A stretch of DNA of 64,000 nucleotides from Bartonella sp. HY328 (GCF_025449335.1 NZ_CP104883.1:922501-986500), one strand, 5' to 3'. Numbered from the stretch's first letter, positions 45,135-54,216 are shown. Notes: generated by a model from the sequence alone, not told the origin. Program-made: numbers and translations.

Positions 45135-46214
45135 ATGCGAGTGCTTGGTATTGAAACCAGTTGTGATGAAACTGCTGCTGCGGTTGTTTTAAGAAATGAA
45201 GATGGCAGTGGTGAAATTCTTTCAAACATCGTTTTCAGCCAGATTGAGGAACATGCCCCCTATGGTGGTGTGGTGCCTGAAATAGCAGCGCGCGCCCATG
45301 TGGAGGTTTTGGATGGTTTAGTCAAAAAGGCGCTTGATGAAGCAGGCCTTCGTTTTGATGATATTGACGCGGTGGCAGCAACATCTGGGCCGGGTTTGAT
45401 TGGTGGTTTGATTGTGGGGTTAATGACTGCAAAAGCCATTGCCCTAGCCGCCAATAAACCATTTATCGCGGTTAACCACCTTGAGGGGCATGCCTTGACC
45501 GCACGTCTTACCAATAATTTAAGCTTTCCTTACTTATTGCTGCTTGTTTCTGGTGGCCATACCCAAATGATTTTGGTCAAGGGCCTTGGCGATTATGAGC
45601 GCCTTGGCACCACGATTGATGATGCACTTGGCGAAGCTTTTGATAAAACCGCAAAATTATTGGGTCTTGATTACCCCGGTGGGCCTGCCGTTGAAAAGGC
45701 CGCTTTTAGCGGTGATAGCGCGCGTTTAAGCCTGCCGCGGCCGTTAAAAGGTGAAAAGCGGCTTGATTTTTCTTTTTCCGGCTTAAAAACGGCGGTGCGA
45801 AAAGCGGCAACGCAAATGGCACCGTTAAGTGATAAGGATGTTGCTGATATTTGCGCAGCATTCCAGCTTGCTGTTACCGATACTTTAGCAGACCGTGTTG
45901 GCCGCGCTCTTGATCGTTTTTTGGAAACTTATCCAGAGTTAGAGAAGCCAAAATTGGTGGTTGCCGGCGGTGTTGCAGCCAATAAGGCTATCCGCACCAT
46001 GCTAGAAAAAACTTGCGCTGCCAAGGGCTTTGAATTTATTGCGCCGCCAATTAGTCTTTGCACCGATAATGCTGCAATGATAGCATGGGCAGGGGCAGAG
46101 CGTGCCGCAGAAAAGCTGTTTGATCCGTTAGAGACTGCACCGCGCTCACGTTGGCCGCTTGACCAAAAGGCCGAGCCATTGATTGGTGCTGGTAGGCGCG
46201 GTGCAAAGGCATAA
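45135..46214 (+). CDS. tsaD: tRNA N6-adenosine threonylcarbamoyltransferase
   Basis: Catalytic subunit of t6A37 tRNA modification, working with TsaB and TsaE (4.9 kb here). It is 359 aa. N-terminal VLGIETSCDETAAAVV, metal-binding NHLEGHA, LLLVSGGHTQ, and C-terminal VVAGGVAANKAIR and SLCTDNAAMIA are diagnostic. The last five codons with the stop are tandemly duplicated just downstream (see findings). gpsA follows closely on the same strand. Confidence 0.97.
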   Translation: MRVLGIETSCDETAAAVVLRNEDGSGEILSNIVFSQIEEHAPYGGVVPEIAARAHVEVLDGLVKKALDEAGLRFDDIDAVAATSGPGLIGGLIVGLMTAKAIALAANKPFIAVNHLEGHALTARLTNNLSFPYLLLLVSGGHTQMILVKGLGDYERLGTTIDDALGEAFDKTAKLLGLDYPGGPAVEKAAFSGDSARLSLPRPLKGEKRLDFSFSGLKTAVRKAATQMAPLSDKDVADICAAFQLAVTDTLADRVGRALDRFLETYPELEKPKLVVAGGVAANKAIRTMLEKTCAAKGFEFIAPPISLCTDNAAMIAWAGAERAAEKLFDPLETAPRSRWPLDQKAEPLIGAGRRGAKA

Positions 46215-46229
46215 GGTGCAAAAGCATAA
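46200..46229 (+). repeat. 15-bp tandem duplication across the tsaD stop codon
   Basis: GGTGCAAAGGCATAA (46200-46214) is followed at once by GGTGCAAAAGCATAA (46215-46229), one base different. The unit covers the last four sense codons and the stop of tsaD. Confidence 0.8.
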
Positions 46230-46240
46230 GGGGCATGAAT

Positions 46241-47269
46241 ATGGATGTTAAATCGCAAGCAAAAAGTGATTTAAGCAATAAGGCGGCGCATAAAAAAATT
46301 ACTGTTTTGGGTGGTGGTGCATGGGGCACAGCCTTGGCCACTATGGCGGCAAATCAAGGCCATGATGTGCGCCTTTATGCGCGCTCAACAGCAATGGTTG
46401 ATGATATTAATCTTAACCAACAAAATAGTGAATATTTGCCCGATATAAAATTACCAAAGACAATTATCGCCACAACCGATGTTAAAGCAGCAGTTGCCCA
46501 TGGCGAAATTATATTAGGGGTTATACCAGCGCAAGCCTTTGGTGCATTTTTAAGCGATATTGCGAGCGATATTAAAGAAAATATACCCGTGGTGCTTTGC
46601 GCCAAGGGCATCGAGCGGGCAACAGGGCGCTTCATGTCCGATGTTGCAAGTGATATTTTGGGCAAAAATCATCCAATTGCTGCCTTATCTGGCCCAAGTT
46701 TTGCCGCCGATGTTGCCAAAGGCCTACCAACCGCTGTTACTATTGCCGCCACCAATGCTGATCTTGCTAAAAATTTAGTGCATGTTTTTTCTGGTGCGCG
46801 TTTTCGTTGTTACGCATCGCATGATTTAATTGGTGTTGAAATTGGTGGTGCGTTAAAAAATGTGCTCGCTTTGGGGGCAGGGGTTACCACTGGGCGTGGT
46901 CTTGGCGCAAGTGCGCAAGCTGCGTTGGTAACGCGCGGCTTTGCCGAAATGCGGCGCATTGCAACAAAATTAGGCGGCAAGGCTGAAACCATGATGGGTC
47001 TATCGGTACTTGGCGATTTAATGCTGACCGCATCAAGCCCACAATCGCGCAATTATTCTTATGGGCTTGCGATGGGGCAGGGATTAAGCCTTGATCATTT
47101 ACCTTTAGCCGAAGGGGTTGCCACCGCGCCAATTGCTGCTAAGCTATGCAAGGACAATGATATTGACGCGCCAATTATTGATGCAATAGCTGCCTTAATT
47201 GATAAGCGTATTAGTATTGATGAAGCAATGGATGGTTTAATTTCACGGCCACTTAAATTTGAGGATTAA
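46241..47269 (+). CDS. gpsA: NAD(P)-dependent glycerol-3-phosphate dehydrogenase
   Basis: Makes sn-glycerol 3-phosphate from dihydroxyacetone phosphate for phospholipid synthesis. About 342 aa. The dinucleotide site VLGGGAWGTALATMAA is near residue 23, followed by LCAKGIER, ALSGPSFAADVAKGLPTAV, the catalytic Lys in GALKNVLALGAG, and FAEMRRI. Two in-frame ATGs exist: the second (46241) lies seven bases after AAGGGG and is preferred; the first (46235) is only two bases from it. It is the second gene of the tsaD-gpsA-yciI operon. Confidence 0.96.
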   Translation: MDVKSQAKSDLSNKAAHKKITVLGGGAWGTALATMAANQGHDVRLYARSTAMVDDINLNQQNSEYLPDIKLPKTIIATTDVKAAVAHGEIILGVIPAQAFGAFLSDIASDIKENIPVVLCAKGIERATGRFMSDVASDILGKNHPIAALSGPSFAADVAKGLPTAVTIAATNADLAKNLVHVFSGARFRCYASHDLIGVEIGGALKNVLALGAGVTTGRGLGASAQAALVTRGFAEMRRIATKLGGKAETMMGLSVLGDLMLTASSPQSRNYSYGLAMGQGLSLDHLPLAEGVATAPIAAKLCKDNDIDAPIIDAIAALIDKRISIDEAMDGLISRPLKFED

Positions 47270-47273
47270 TAAA

Positions 47274-47564
47274 ATGCTTTTTGCAATTATTGCGAATGAT
47301 AAGCCTGACCATGTTGAAAAGCGTCAAGAGGTTCGCCCAAAACATCTTGAATATCTGACAAGCCTTGGTGACGCACTAAAATTTGCAGGCCCCTTTTTAG
47401 ATCATGAAGGCAATGGCGTTGGTAGCCTTGTGGTTGTTGAAGCTGCTGATATAGCTGAGGCTGAAAAAATCATGAAAAATGATCCTTATGCATTAGCCAA
47501 TCTTTTTGCGGATGCACAGGTTCGTCCTTGGCGCTGGGCAATTAACAATCCTGAAAATAGTTAA
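47274..47564 (+). CDS. YciI-like protein
   Basis: Small alpha/beta dimeric ferredoxin-like protein of 96 aa. Visible: MLFAIIANDKPDHVEKRQ at the N-terminus, RPKHLEYL with the conserved His, GPFLD, GSLVVVEAADIAEAEKI and DPYALANLF. The biochemical function of YciI proteins is not settled. It starts five bases after gpsA, as in most Rhizobiales, and is followed by a good terminator. Confidence 0.9.
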   Translation: MLFAIIANDKPDHVEKRQEVRPKHLEYLTSLGDALKFAGPFLDHEGNGVGSLVVVEAADIAEAEKIMKNDPYALANLFADAQVRPWRWAINNPENS

Positions 47565-47589
47565 GGCAGACCCCTAAACCTATTTTGTT

Positions 47590-47637
47590 AAAATAAGCCG
47601 GCAATTATTGGCAACAAAGACTGCCGGCTTTTATTTT
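47590..47637 (+). terminator. Terminator of the tsaD-gpsA-yciI operon
   Basis: AAGCCGGCA pairs with TGCCGGCTT across an 18-base loop, with A-run before and TTATTTT after. It separates the operon from the EVE gene. Confidence 0.88.
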
Positions 47638-47666
47638 CCACTATTTATTTTTCTAAAGGCAGGCAT

Positions 47667-48095
47667 ATGGCATATTGGCTTTTTAAATCAGAACCATTCA
47701 AATGGTCATGGGAGATGCAAAAGGCAAAAGGCGAAGAAGGCGAGCAATGGGACGGCGTGCGCAATTATCTTGCCCGCAATAATATGCGCGCCATGCAACT
47801 TGGCGATAAGGCGTTTTTCTACCATTCTAATGAAGGGTTAGAAGTTGTTGGTATTGTTGAAATATGCGCGCTTGCCCATCATGATACAACAAGCGATGAT
47901 CCGCGTTGGGAATGTGTTGATATTAAAGCTGTTTGCGATATGCCAAAGCCGGTGACGCTAAAAGCGGTTAAGGCTAATCCCAAGCTTGAAAATATGGCAC
48001 TGGTTACGTCTATGCGCCTATCGGTACAACCGGTGCGTGAGGATGAGTGGCTTGAGGTTTGCCGCATGGGCGGTCTTGAACCTGCCCCACAATAG
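47667..48095 (+). CDS. EVE-domain protein
   Basis: PUA-fold domain protein of 142 aa. Visible: AYWLFKSEPFKWSWEMQ, WDGVRNYLARNNMRAMQLGD, FFYHSN, VVGIVEI and a late RLSVQPV. EVE domains bind modified bases in nucleic acids; in the tsaD-gpsA-yciI context it is a standard Rhizobiales gene and is thought to be an RNA-modification reader. ureD starts 12 bases after its stop, so the urease operon may be co-transcribed with it. Confidence 0.92.
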   Translation: MAYWLFKSEPFKWSWEMQKAKGEEGEQWDGVRNYLARNNMRAMQLGDKAFFYHSNEGLEVVGIVEICALAHHDTTSDDPRWECVDIKAVCDMPKPVTLKAVKANPKLENMALVTSMRLSVQPVREDEWLEVCRMGGLEPAPQ

Positions 48096-48107
48096 GTTGA
48101 TGTTTAA

Positions 48108-49016
48108 ATGAGTGCACCGCGCGTTCCAATGATAGCATCAAAAATGCCCGCGTCAAAGATATCTCCAATAAAAATGCAAAGAATGCGCGGTAAAGCTTCG
48201 CTTGTCATTGGAAAAAGCTGCATAGATGCTGCAAGGAACGCGAATGGTGAGCAAAGTGAGCTCAAAAATCTTTATCAAAGTGGCAATGCAAAATTGCGAT
48301 TTCCAGAACGGGATGGCCCCTTTTTTGAAGCGGTAATGATCAATTCAGCCGGTGGTTCAACCGGCGGTGACCTACTTGAATGGCAGGTGCATCTTGAAGC
48401 ACAGACAAAAGCCATAATAACCACGCAAGCGTGTGAAAAAATCTATGCCGCTTTAGATGGTGAGACAGCAGATATTCATGTAGATTTACAGCTTGATAAT
48501 GGGTCGCAATTATGGTGGCTTCCGCAAGAAACTATTTTATTTAATCAATCTGCCCTTAACCGAAAAATTAGTGTTAAAATGACAGATCATTGTCAGCTAT
48601 TAATGGTTGAAAGTGTTATTTTTGGTCGTCAATTAATGGGTGAAGTCGTTGCAAGCGGTTCATTGCATGATCAATGGCAAATTTATGCAAATGATCGGCT
48701 TATTCATATGGAGGCCTTGCATCTTGATGGCAATATTGCACAAAAACTAGCATTCCCTGTTTTTATGAACGACAATTTAGCCATGGCAAATCTCGTTTTT
48801 ATCGATGATGATTTAAAGATGCCATCAGGTGAGAATGAAGAACGTTTTAATGCTTTGAAAAATATTATTGAGCCTTTGGGTGGGATTTCTTGCTGGAATG
48901 GCAAGCTTCTTGCAAGGTTAATAGATAAGAATAGCTATTTCTTGCGCAAGCGTCTTATAAAAGTAATTAATCTGCTTACAAATGAGGCAGGTGTTCCTAA
49001 AGTTTGGGCAATTTGA
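48108..49016 (+). CDS. ureD: Urease accessory protein UreD
   Basis: Scaffold that binds apo-urease and, with UreF and UreG, delivers nickel to the active site. It is 302 aa. Visible: AKLRFPERDGPFFEAVMINSAGGSTGGD, TTQACEKIYAAL, WWLPQETILFNQS, and FGRQLMGE. The N-terminal 25 residues are Met/Lys/Pro-rich and not family-like, so the true start could be one of the internal ATGs (MIASK or MPASK). It is the first gene of the ureD-A-J-B-C-E-F-G array. Confidence 0.94.
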   Translation: MSAPRVPMIASKMPASKISPIKMQRMRGKASLVIGKSCIDAARNANGEQSELKNLYQSGNAKLRFPERDGPFFEAVMINSAGGSTGGDLLEWQVHLEAQTKAIITTQACEKIYAALDGETADIHVDLQLDNGSQLWWLPQETILFNQSALNRKISVKMTDHCQLLMVESVIFGRQLMGEVVASGSLHDQWQIYANDRLIHMEALHLDGNIAQKLAFPVFMNDNLAMANLVFIDDDLKMPSGENEERFNALKNIIEPLGGISCWNGKLLARLIDKNSYFLRKRLIKVINLLTNEAGVPKVWAI

Positions 49017-49130
49017 TTTAACTGCTAAATCAAATTTTCCAAATGATTTTTTAAATCGCTTTTTTAAAATACTTGCTCTTTAGCTATAATGGATTACCAT
49101 TGCGGTCATTGGTTGATTTAAAGGTGCTTT

Positions 49131-49433
49131 ATGAATTTAACACCACGAGAAAAAGATAAGTTATTAGTGGCGATGGCAGCGATTGTTGCGCGTAAACGAT
49201 TAGAGCGTGGGGTTAAGCTTAATCACCCTGAAGCTATTGCACTTATTACCGATTTTATTGTTGAAGGGGCAAGAGATGGCCGTAGCGTTGCTGACTTGAT
49301 GGAGGCAGGCGCCCATATCTTAACTCGCGACCAAGTCATGGATGGCATTGCCGAAATGATCTATGATATTCAGGTTGAAGCAACTTTTCCCGATGGTACA
49401 AAATTGGTAACGGTGCATCATCCTATTCGTTAG
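49131..49433 (+). CDS. ureA: Urease gamma subunit
   Basis: Smallest structural subunit of urease, 100 aa, the standard length of a separate gamma chain. Visible: MNLTPREKDKLLVAMAA, LNHPEAIALI, EGARDGRSVADLM, and VHHPIR at the end. AAAGGTG lies before the ATG. A gap of 114 bases separates it from ureD. Confidence 0.97.
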   Translation: MNLTPREKDKLLVAMAAIVARKRLERGVKLNHPEAIALITDFIVEGARDGRSVADLMEAGAHILTRDQVMDGIAEMIYDIQVEATFPDGTKLVTVHHPIR

Positions 49434-49501
49434 ATGCCGCTTATTTCATTCTTGTCATTCCATTTATCAAAACTTATTTTCTTGGTTAGGATAAGCTCAT
49501 T

Positions 49502-50116
49502 ATGGTTTCATTTAAACAAAAATCTATTATTTTAACTACTATGTTAAGCGCAACATTATTGCAATCGCAATTGGCCTTTGCCCATATCACCAGCGCTCCC
49601 CATGATCATAATTCTTTTTTTAGTGGATTTTTGCATCCTTTAAGTGGGCTTGATCATATACTTGTCATGGTAGCAGTTGGTTTATGGGCTGCGCAGCTTG
49701 GTGGTAAAGCTTTATGGGCCGTTCCATCTGCTTTTGTTCTAGCAATGGCGCTAGGTTATGGTTTGGCTTTATCGCATGTTGATCTACCGTTTGTGGAGCC
49801 TGCTATTTTAGCGTCCACCGTTGCTATTGGTCTTTTAGCCGCTATTGCATTACGCGTTCCAACCGCTATTGCTGTTGTCATTGTTGGTGCATTTGCTGTT
49901 TTCCATGGCGCGGCCCATGGCGCTGAAATTGGCACTGCTACCGCTGCCGCCTATGGGCTTGGCTTTGCCCTTGCAACGGCCTTATTGCATATGGCAGGTT
50001 TAGCTATTGGTCTTGGTGCAGGGCTATTTTTTGGTGAATATAGTTCAAAAACTGCTACGCGTATTGGTGGTGCATTAACCGCACTTGCCGGCTTATACTT
50101 AAGCTTCATGGCGTAA
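49502..50116 (+). CDS. ureJ: HupE/UreJ-family nickel transporter-like protein
   Basis: Membrane protein of 204 aa. A signal-peptide-like start (LLQSQLAFA) is followed by about six helices. The metal-site motif HPLSGLDHILVMVAVGLWA and the second motif FAVFHGAAHGAE are typical of HupE/UreJ, which facilitate nickel entry for urease or hydrogenase. Its place between ureA and ureB matches rhizobial urease operons. No other nickel transporter is encoded in the window. Confidence 0.92.
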   Translation: MVSFKQKSIILTTMLSATLLQSQLAFAHITSAPHDHNSFFSGFLHPLSGLDHILVMVAVGLWAAQLGGKALWAVPSAFVLAMALGYGLALSHVDLPFVEPAILASTVAIGLLAAIALRVPTAIAVVIVGAFAVFHGAAHGAEIGTATAAAYGLGFALATALLHMAGLAIGLGAGLFFGEYSSKTATRIGGALTALAGLYLSFMA

Positions 50117-50152
50117 ACCAATCAAATCATGCATGCTAAGGAGATATGAATA

Positions 50153-50524
50153 ATGGATACTCCAATGACTGGCAAAGGTAAAAATCCAAGTAAGAATCCA
50201 AGTAAGAACCCAAGTAAATTCATTGTTGGTGAAACCATCGTTGCCGATGGCGATATTGAAATGAATAAGGGGAAGGATTTTATTGTCCTTAAAGTGGGCA
50301 ATAGTGGTGACCGTCCCATTCAGGTTGGGTCGCATTATCATTTTTATGAAGTCAATGCCGCTTTGATTTTTGACCGCGATGCCGCAAGGGGTATGCGCCT
50401 TGATATAGCTCCTGGTACTGCTATTCGTTTTGAGCCGGGACAAGAGCGAGATGTGCATTTAATTCCTTTTGGGGGTAATCGCAAAATATTTGGCTTTCGT
50501 GGTCAAGTCATGGGGGATTTATAA
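50153..50524 (+). CDS. ureB: Urease beta subunit with N-terminal KNPS repeats
   Basis: Structural subunit of urease, 123 aa; the beta core starts near residue 23 (FIVGETIVADGDIEMN) and includes GDRPIQVGSHYHFYEVN, DRDAARGMRLDIAPGTA and RFEPGQERDV. The usual beta chain starts almost directly at this core. Here an extra lead of about 22 residues contains KNPS three times, encoded by three 12-bp units (50183-50218). AAGGAG lies nine bases before the ATG. The stop overlaps the ureC start by one base. Confidence 0.95.
   Translation: MDTPMTGKGKNPSKNPSKNPSKFIVGETIVADGDIEMNKGKDFIVLKVGNSGDRPIQVGSHYHFYEVNAALIFDRDAARGMRLDIAPGTAIRFEPGQERDVHLIPFGGNRKIFGFRGQVMGDL
50183..50218 (+). repeat. Three 12-bp coding repeats in ureB
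   Basis: AATCCAAGTAAG twice and AACCCAAGTAAA once, in frame (NPSK units). The last copy has two changes. Confidence 0.85.
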
Positions 50525-52233
50525 TGGCTCACACATTAAGCCGTAAAGCCTATGCACAAATGTTCGGCCCCACCACCGGCGACCGCGTCCGCTTAGCTGA
50601 TACGGAATTATTTATTGAAGTAGAGCGCGATTTAACCACTTATGGTGAAGAGGTTAAGTTTGGCGGCGGCAAGGTTATCCGTGATGGCATGGGGCAAAGC
50701 CAATTATCCAACGCCCAAGGCGCAATGGATAGTGTCATTACCAATGCGTTGATTATCGATTATAGCGGAATTTATAAGGCCGATATTGGCTTGAAAAATG
50801 GCCTTATCGCTGCAATTGGCAAAGCTGGTAATCCCGATGTGCAGGATAATGTGACAATTATCATTGGCCCTGGGACAGAAATTATAGCAGGTGAGGGACG
50901 CATCATTACCGCTGGCGGTGTTGACACCCATATCCATTATATTTGCCCCCAGCAAATTGAAGAAGCCCTATGTTCAGGCGTTACCACGATGTTTGGTGGA
51001 GGTACAGGGCCCGCCCATGGTACCCTTGCCACCACCTGTACACCGGGGCCTTGGCATATGGCGCGCATGATAGAAGCGGTTGATAATTTGCCCATGAATA
51101 TTGGCTTTGCTGGCAAGGGTAATGCATCGCGCCCTAATGCTTTGATTGAAATGGTCGAAGCAGGTGCTTGCTCGTTAAAGCTGCACGAAGATTGGGGATC
51201 TACCCCTGCCGCAATTGATAATTGCCTAAGCGTTGCTGATGATTATGATGTACAGGTGATGATCCACACCGATACGTTAAATGAATCGGGTTTTGTGGAA
51301 GATACAGTCAATGCCTTTAAGGGGCGCACCATTCACGCTTTTCACACTGAGGGGGCGGGCGGCGGTCATGCGCCTGATATTATTAAGGTCTGCGGCTTTA
51401 ATAATGTTATTCCTGCGTCCACCAATCCAACGCGCCCTTATACGGAAAATACCATTGCTGAGCATCTTGATATGCTCATGGTATGTCATCATTTATCCCC
51501 TAAAATTCCAGAGGATATTGCTTTTGCAGAAAGTCGTATTCGCAAAGAAACCATTGCTGCTGAAGATATTTTGCATGATATAGGTGCTTTTTCAGTTATT
51601 TCATCGGATAGTCAGGCAATGGGGCGCGTCGGCGAAGTAATTATCCGCACATGGCAAACTGCTGATAAAATGAAAAAACAGCGTGGTAGCTTGGGTGATG
51701 ATAAATTAAATAGCGATAATTTTAGGGTGCGCCGTTACATTGCTAAATATACGATCAATCCAGCGCTCGCCCAAGGCGTTGGGCATATTCTTGGTTCAAT
51801 AGAAATTGGCAAGCGTGCTGATCTTGTTTTATGGTCGCCGGCTTTCTTTGGTGTCAAGCCTGATATGGTGTTGCTTGGTGGCATGATTGCAATGGCGCAA
51901 ATGGGCGATCCTAATGGCTCTATCCCGACGCCGCAGCCAGTCCATTATCGGCCAATGTTTGGCTCGCTTGGCAAGGCAGTTAGCCGCACAAGCCTTACAT
52001 TCACCAGCCAAGCTGCAATTGACCATGGTTTGCAGCAAAGGCTCAACCTTGAAAAGAAGCTGACGCCTGTTTTAAACACCCGTACAGTGTCCAAAGCATC
52101 GATGAAGCTTAACGATCATCTACCCCATATTGAGGTTAATCCTGAAACTTATGAGGTGCGTGCTGATGGTGAATTGCTTATTTGTGAGCCAGCGGATTTT
52201 CTTCCCATGGCACAACGCTATTTTCTATTTTAA
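50524..52233 (+). CDS. ureC: Urease alpha subunit (catalytic)
   Basis: Catalytic subunit of the nickel enzyme that hydrolyses urea to ammonia and carbamate. It is 569 aa. Nickel ligands and active-site parts are all present: VDTHIHYI, the carbamylated Lys219 in SLKLHEDWG, IHTDTLNESGF, HAFHTEGAGGGHAPD, and the flap Cys321-His322 in LMVCHHLSPK. SSDSQAMGRVGE carries the Asp ligand. The numbering matches well-studied ureases, so the enzyme should be active. It overlaps ureB by one base and is followed by ureE after nine bases. Confidence 0.98.
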   Translation: MAHTLSRKAYAQMFGPTTGDRVRLADTELFIEVERDLTTYGEEVKFGGGKVIRDGMGQSQLSNAQGAMDSVITNALIIDYSGIYKADIGLKNGLIAAIGKAGNPDVQDNVTIIIGPGTEIIAGEGRIITAGGVDTHIHYICPQQIEEALCSGVTTMFGGGTGPAHGTLATTCTPGPWHMARMIEAVDNLPMNIGFAGKGNASRPNALIEMVEAGACSLKLHEDWGSTPAAIDNCLSVADDYDVQVMIHTDTLNESGFVEDTVNAFKGRTIHAFHTEGAGGGHAPDIIKVCGFNNVIPASTNPTRPYTENTIAEHLDMLMVCHHLSPKIPEDIAFAESRIRKETIAAEDILHDIGAFSVISSDSQAMGRVGEVIIRTWQTADKMKKQRGSLGDDKLNSDNFRVRRYIAKYTINPALAQGVGHILGSIEIGKRADLVLWSPAFFGVKPDMVLLGGMIAMAQMGDPNGSIPTPQPVHYRPMFGSLGKAVSRTSLTFTSQAAIDHGLQQRLNLEKKLTPVLNTRTVSKASMKLNDHLPHIEVNPETYEVRADGELLICEPADFLPMAQRYFLF

Positions 52234-52242
52234 AGGTGTTTT

Positions 52243-52722
52243 ATGGCTTATAAAACCTATCGCTCGACCAAGATTGCCCAACAAGGTGATGTGGATAGTC
52301 TCAATATCTCTGGCGAATTAAACCTTGACCATGAGGAGCGGCATTTACGCCGTAAGCTCTTGCATTTTGATAATGGCGATATGATTATGGTTGATTTAAA
52401 GGAAAGCGTGCAGCTTCATGATGGCAGTCTTTTGCAGGCGGAAAGTGGTGAATTTTTCCGTATTTGCGCTAAGAGTGAACCACTTTATGAAGCACGGGCA
52501 AAAAATCCGCTACATTTGTTGCAATTGGCTTGGCATCTTGGCAACCGCCATTTATCCGTCGAGATATTTAAAGATCGCATCACTTTGCTGCGCGATCATG
52601 TTATTCGCGCTATGTTGGAGGGGCTTGGAGCAACGGTGCGTGAAATTGAAGCGCCGTTTCAACCATTGCATGGTGCCTATCATGAGCATAGTGGCGGGCA
52701 TGGAAGTAGACATCATCATTAA
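52243..52722 (+). CDS. ureE: Urease accessory protein UreE
   Basis: Nickel metallochaperone that hands nickel to UreG, 159 aa. N-terminal domain with STKIAQQGDVD and LDHEERHLRRKLL; C-terminal domain with ARAKNPLHLLQLAWHLGNRH (including the nickel-binding His). The His-rich tail HGAYHEHSGGHGSRHHH can store or bind nickel. The gene follows ureC after nine bases. Confidence 0.95.
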   Translation: MAYKTYRSTKIAQQGDVDSLNISGELNLDHEERHLRRKLLHFDNGDMIMVDLKESVQLHDGSLLQAESGEFFRICAKSEPLYEARAKNPLHLLQLAWHLGNRHLSVEIFKDRITLLRDHVIRAMLEGLGATVREIEAPFQPLHGAYHEHSGGHGSRHHH

Positions 52723-52744
52723 TAATCCATATGATTAAACATCA

Positions 52745-53416
52745 ATGACTATGCATATTGTTGATAGCCCATCTTATTTACGTCTTTTAACTTTATTGTC
52801 GCCAACCTTTCCAATTGGCGGCTTTGCCTATAGTCATGGGCTTGAGCAAGCGGTGCATGATGGCTATGTTAGCGATAGTCTTACACTTGTTCATTGGCTA
52901 AAAAACCTGTTAGAATTTGGCTCAATATATAATGATGCCGTTCTTTTGCATGTCACTTATGGCTTGGTAAAGAGTAATCAACCGCTTGAACCTGTTATTG
53001 ACATTGCTTTTGCACTTTCTACCTGCCGAGAGCGGCAGCTGGAAACCGAGTTACAAGGCAAGGCTTTTTTAGATCATGCCCAATATCTTGGCTTTACCAA
53101 TCCGCAAGGTGTAAAATCTGCGGCGTATCCCATTGCTGTTGCTATTGTTGCGGCCTTTTTTGATATTCCCGTTAACTCTACCATGGCTGCTTTTTTGCAT
53201 GGCTTTATTTCAAATTTAGTGCAAGTTTCTATACGTCTTGGTGTCATTGGACAAATTGACGGTGTTAAAACCATGCAGCAATTACAAAACACAATTGCCT
53301 CTATCTGTGATAATTGCCAAGATTTAAAGCTTGAGCAACTTGGCTCAGGCACTATTCTTGCTGATATTTGCGCAATGCGACATGAAAATCTAGTATCAAG
53401 GATCTTTCGCTCATGA
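52745..53416 (+). CDS. ureF: Urease accessory protein UreF
   Basis: Helical protein that bridges UreD and UreG during nickel insertion, 223 aa. Visible: LRLLTLLSPTFPIGGFAYSHGLEQAV, a typical UreF opening, and SRECRE-like RERQLETELQGKAFL. The C-terminal part with GTILADICAMRHE is typical. No clear ribosome site precedes the ATG; ureE ends 22 bases upstream. It overlaps ureG by four bases. Confidence 0.93.
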   Translation: MTMHIVDSPSYLRLLTLLSPTFPIGGFAYSHGLEQAVHDGYVSDSLTLVHWLKNLLEFGSIYNDAVLLHVTYGLVKSNQPLEPVIDIAFALSTCRERQLETELQGKAFLDHAQYLGFTNPQGVKSAAYPIAVAIVAAFFDIPVNSTMAAFLHGFISNLVQVSIRLGVIGQIDGVKTMQQLQNTIASICDNCQDLKLEQLGSGTILADICAMRHENLVSRIFRS

Positions 53417-54048
53417 CTTCTGCTTTTTCTGAAAATGGCCCTTTGCGTATTGGTATTGGTGGGCCAGTTGGTTCAGGCAAAACCACTTTAACCGAAATGC
53501 TATGTAAGGCCTTACGCGATCGTTATTCGATTGGTGTTGTCACCAATGATATTTACACCAAGGAAGATGCGCTGATTTTAAACCGCTTGCAAGCTTTGCC
53601 AGAAGATCGCATCATTGGTGTTGAAACGGGCGGATGTCCCCATACCGCTATTCGTGAAGATGCCAGCATTAATTTGCAAGCCATTGCCGATTTACGCGAG
53701 CGCCATAGCGATCTTGATATGGTGTTTATTGAATCGGGCGGTGATAATCTTGCCGCAACCTTCTCACCTGATCTTGCTGATTTAACCCTTTATGTTATTT
53801 CTGTCTGTCAGGGGGAAAAAATTCCGCGTAAAGGTGGGCCGGCTATCACGCGCTCGGATTTGTTGATCGTTAATAAGAAAGATCTAGCCCCTTATGTTGG
53901 TGCTGATCTTGATGTCATGCAGGAAGATACCAAACAACAGCGCGGCATGAAGCCATTTGTCTTTACCGACATGCTGCGCCGTGATGGGCTTGATGAGGTC
54001 ATTGCTTTTATTGAAAAAGCCGGTGGATTTATCCGCAGCTTCGGCTGA
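53413..54048 (+). CDS. ureG: Urease accessory GTPase UreG
   Basis: SIMIBI-class GTPase that powers nickel delivery, 211 aa. P-loop GGPVGSGKTTLTEML, nickel-binding CPH in ETGGCPHTAIREDAS, switch region IESGGDNLAATFSPDLADLT, and the guanine motif NKKDLA are intact. ATGA overlap with ureF. It is the last gene of the urease array; no clear terminator follows before the convergent regulator gene. Confidence 0.97.
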   Translation: MTSAFSENGPLRIGIGGPVGSGKTTLTEMLCKALRDRYSIGVVTNDIYTKEDALILNRLQALPEDRIIGVETGGCPHTAIREDASINLQAIADLRERHSDLDMVFIESGGDNLAATFSPDLADLTLYVISVCQGEKIPRKGGPAITRSDLLIVNKKDLAPYVGADLDVMQEDTKQQRGMKPFVFTDMLRRDGLDEVIAFIEKAGGFIRSFG

Positions 54049-54216
54049 TGTCTTTAAATTGAAGCCACCTAAATCAGCAGTGCATCATGCAGTTGTGCCT
54101 GTTACAAAATGCTCTATCAACCCATCTTGTTTAATTTTCGTTAATAGGCTCTTTTTCATGCTTATACCAACAAACTTTCTCATTTATCTAGTACAGCCCC
54201 TTAACTTTTTTAAAAA

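Noticed and set aside
50183..50218. Short direct repeats as a CRISPR array
   Set aside because: Units are 12 bp, adjacent without spacers and in frame within ureB.
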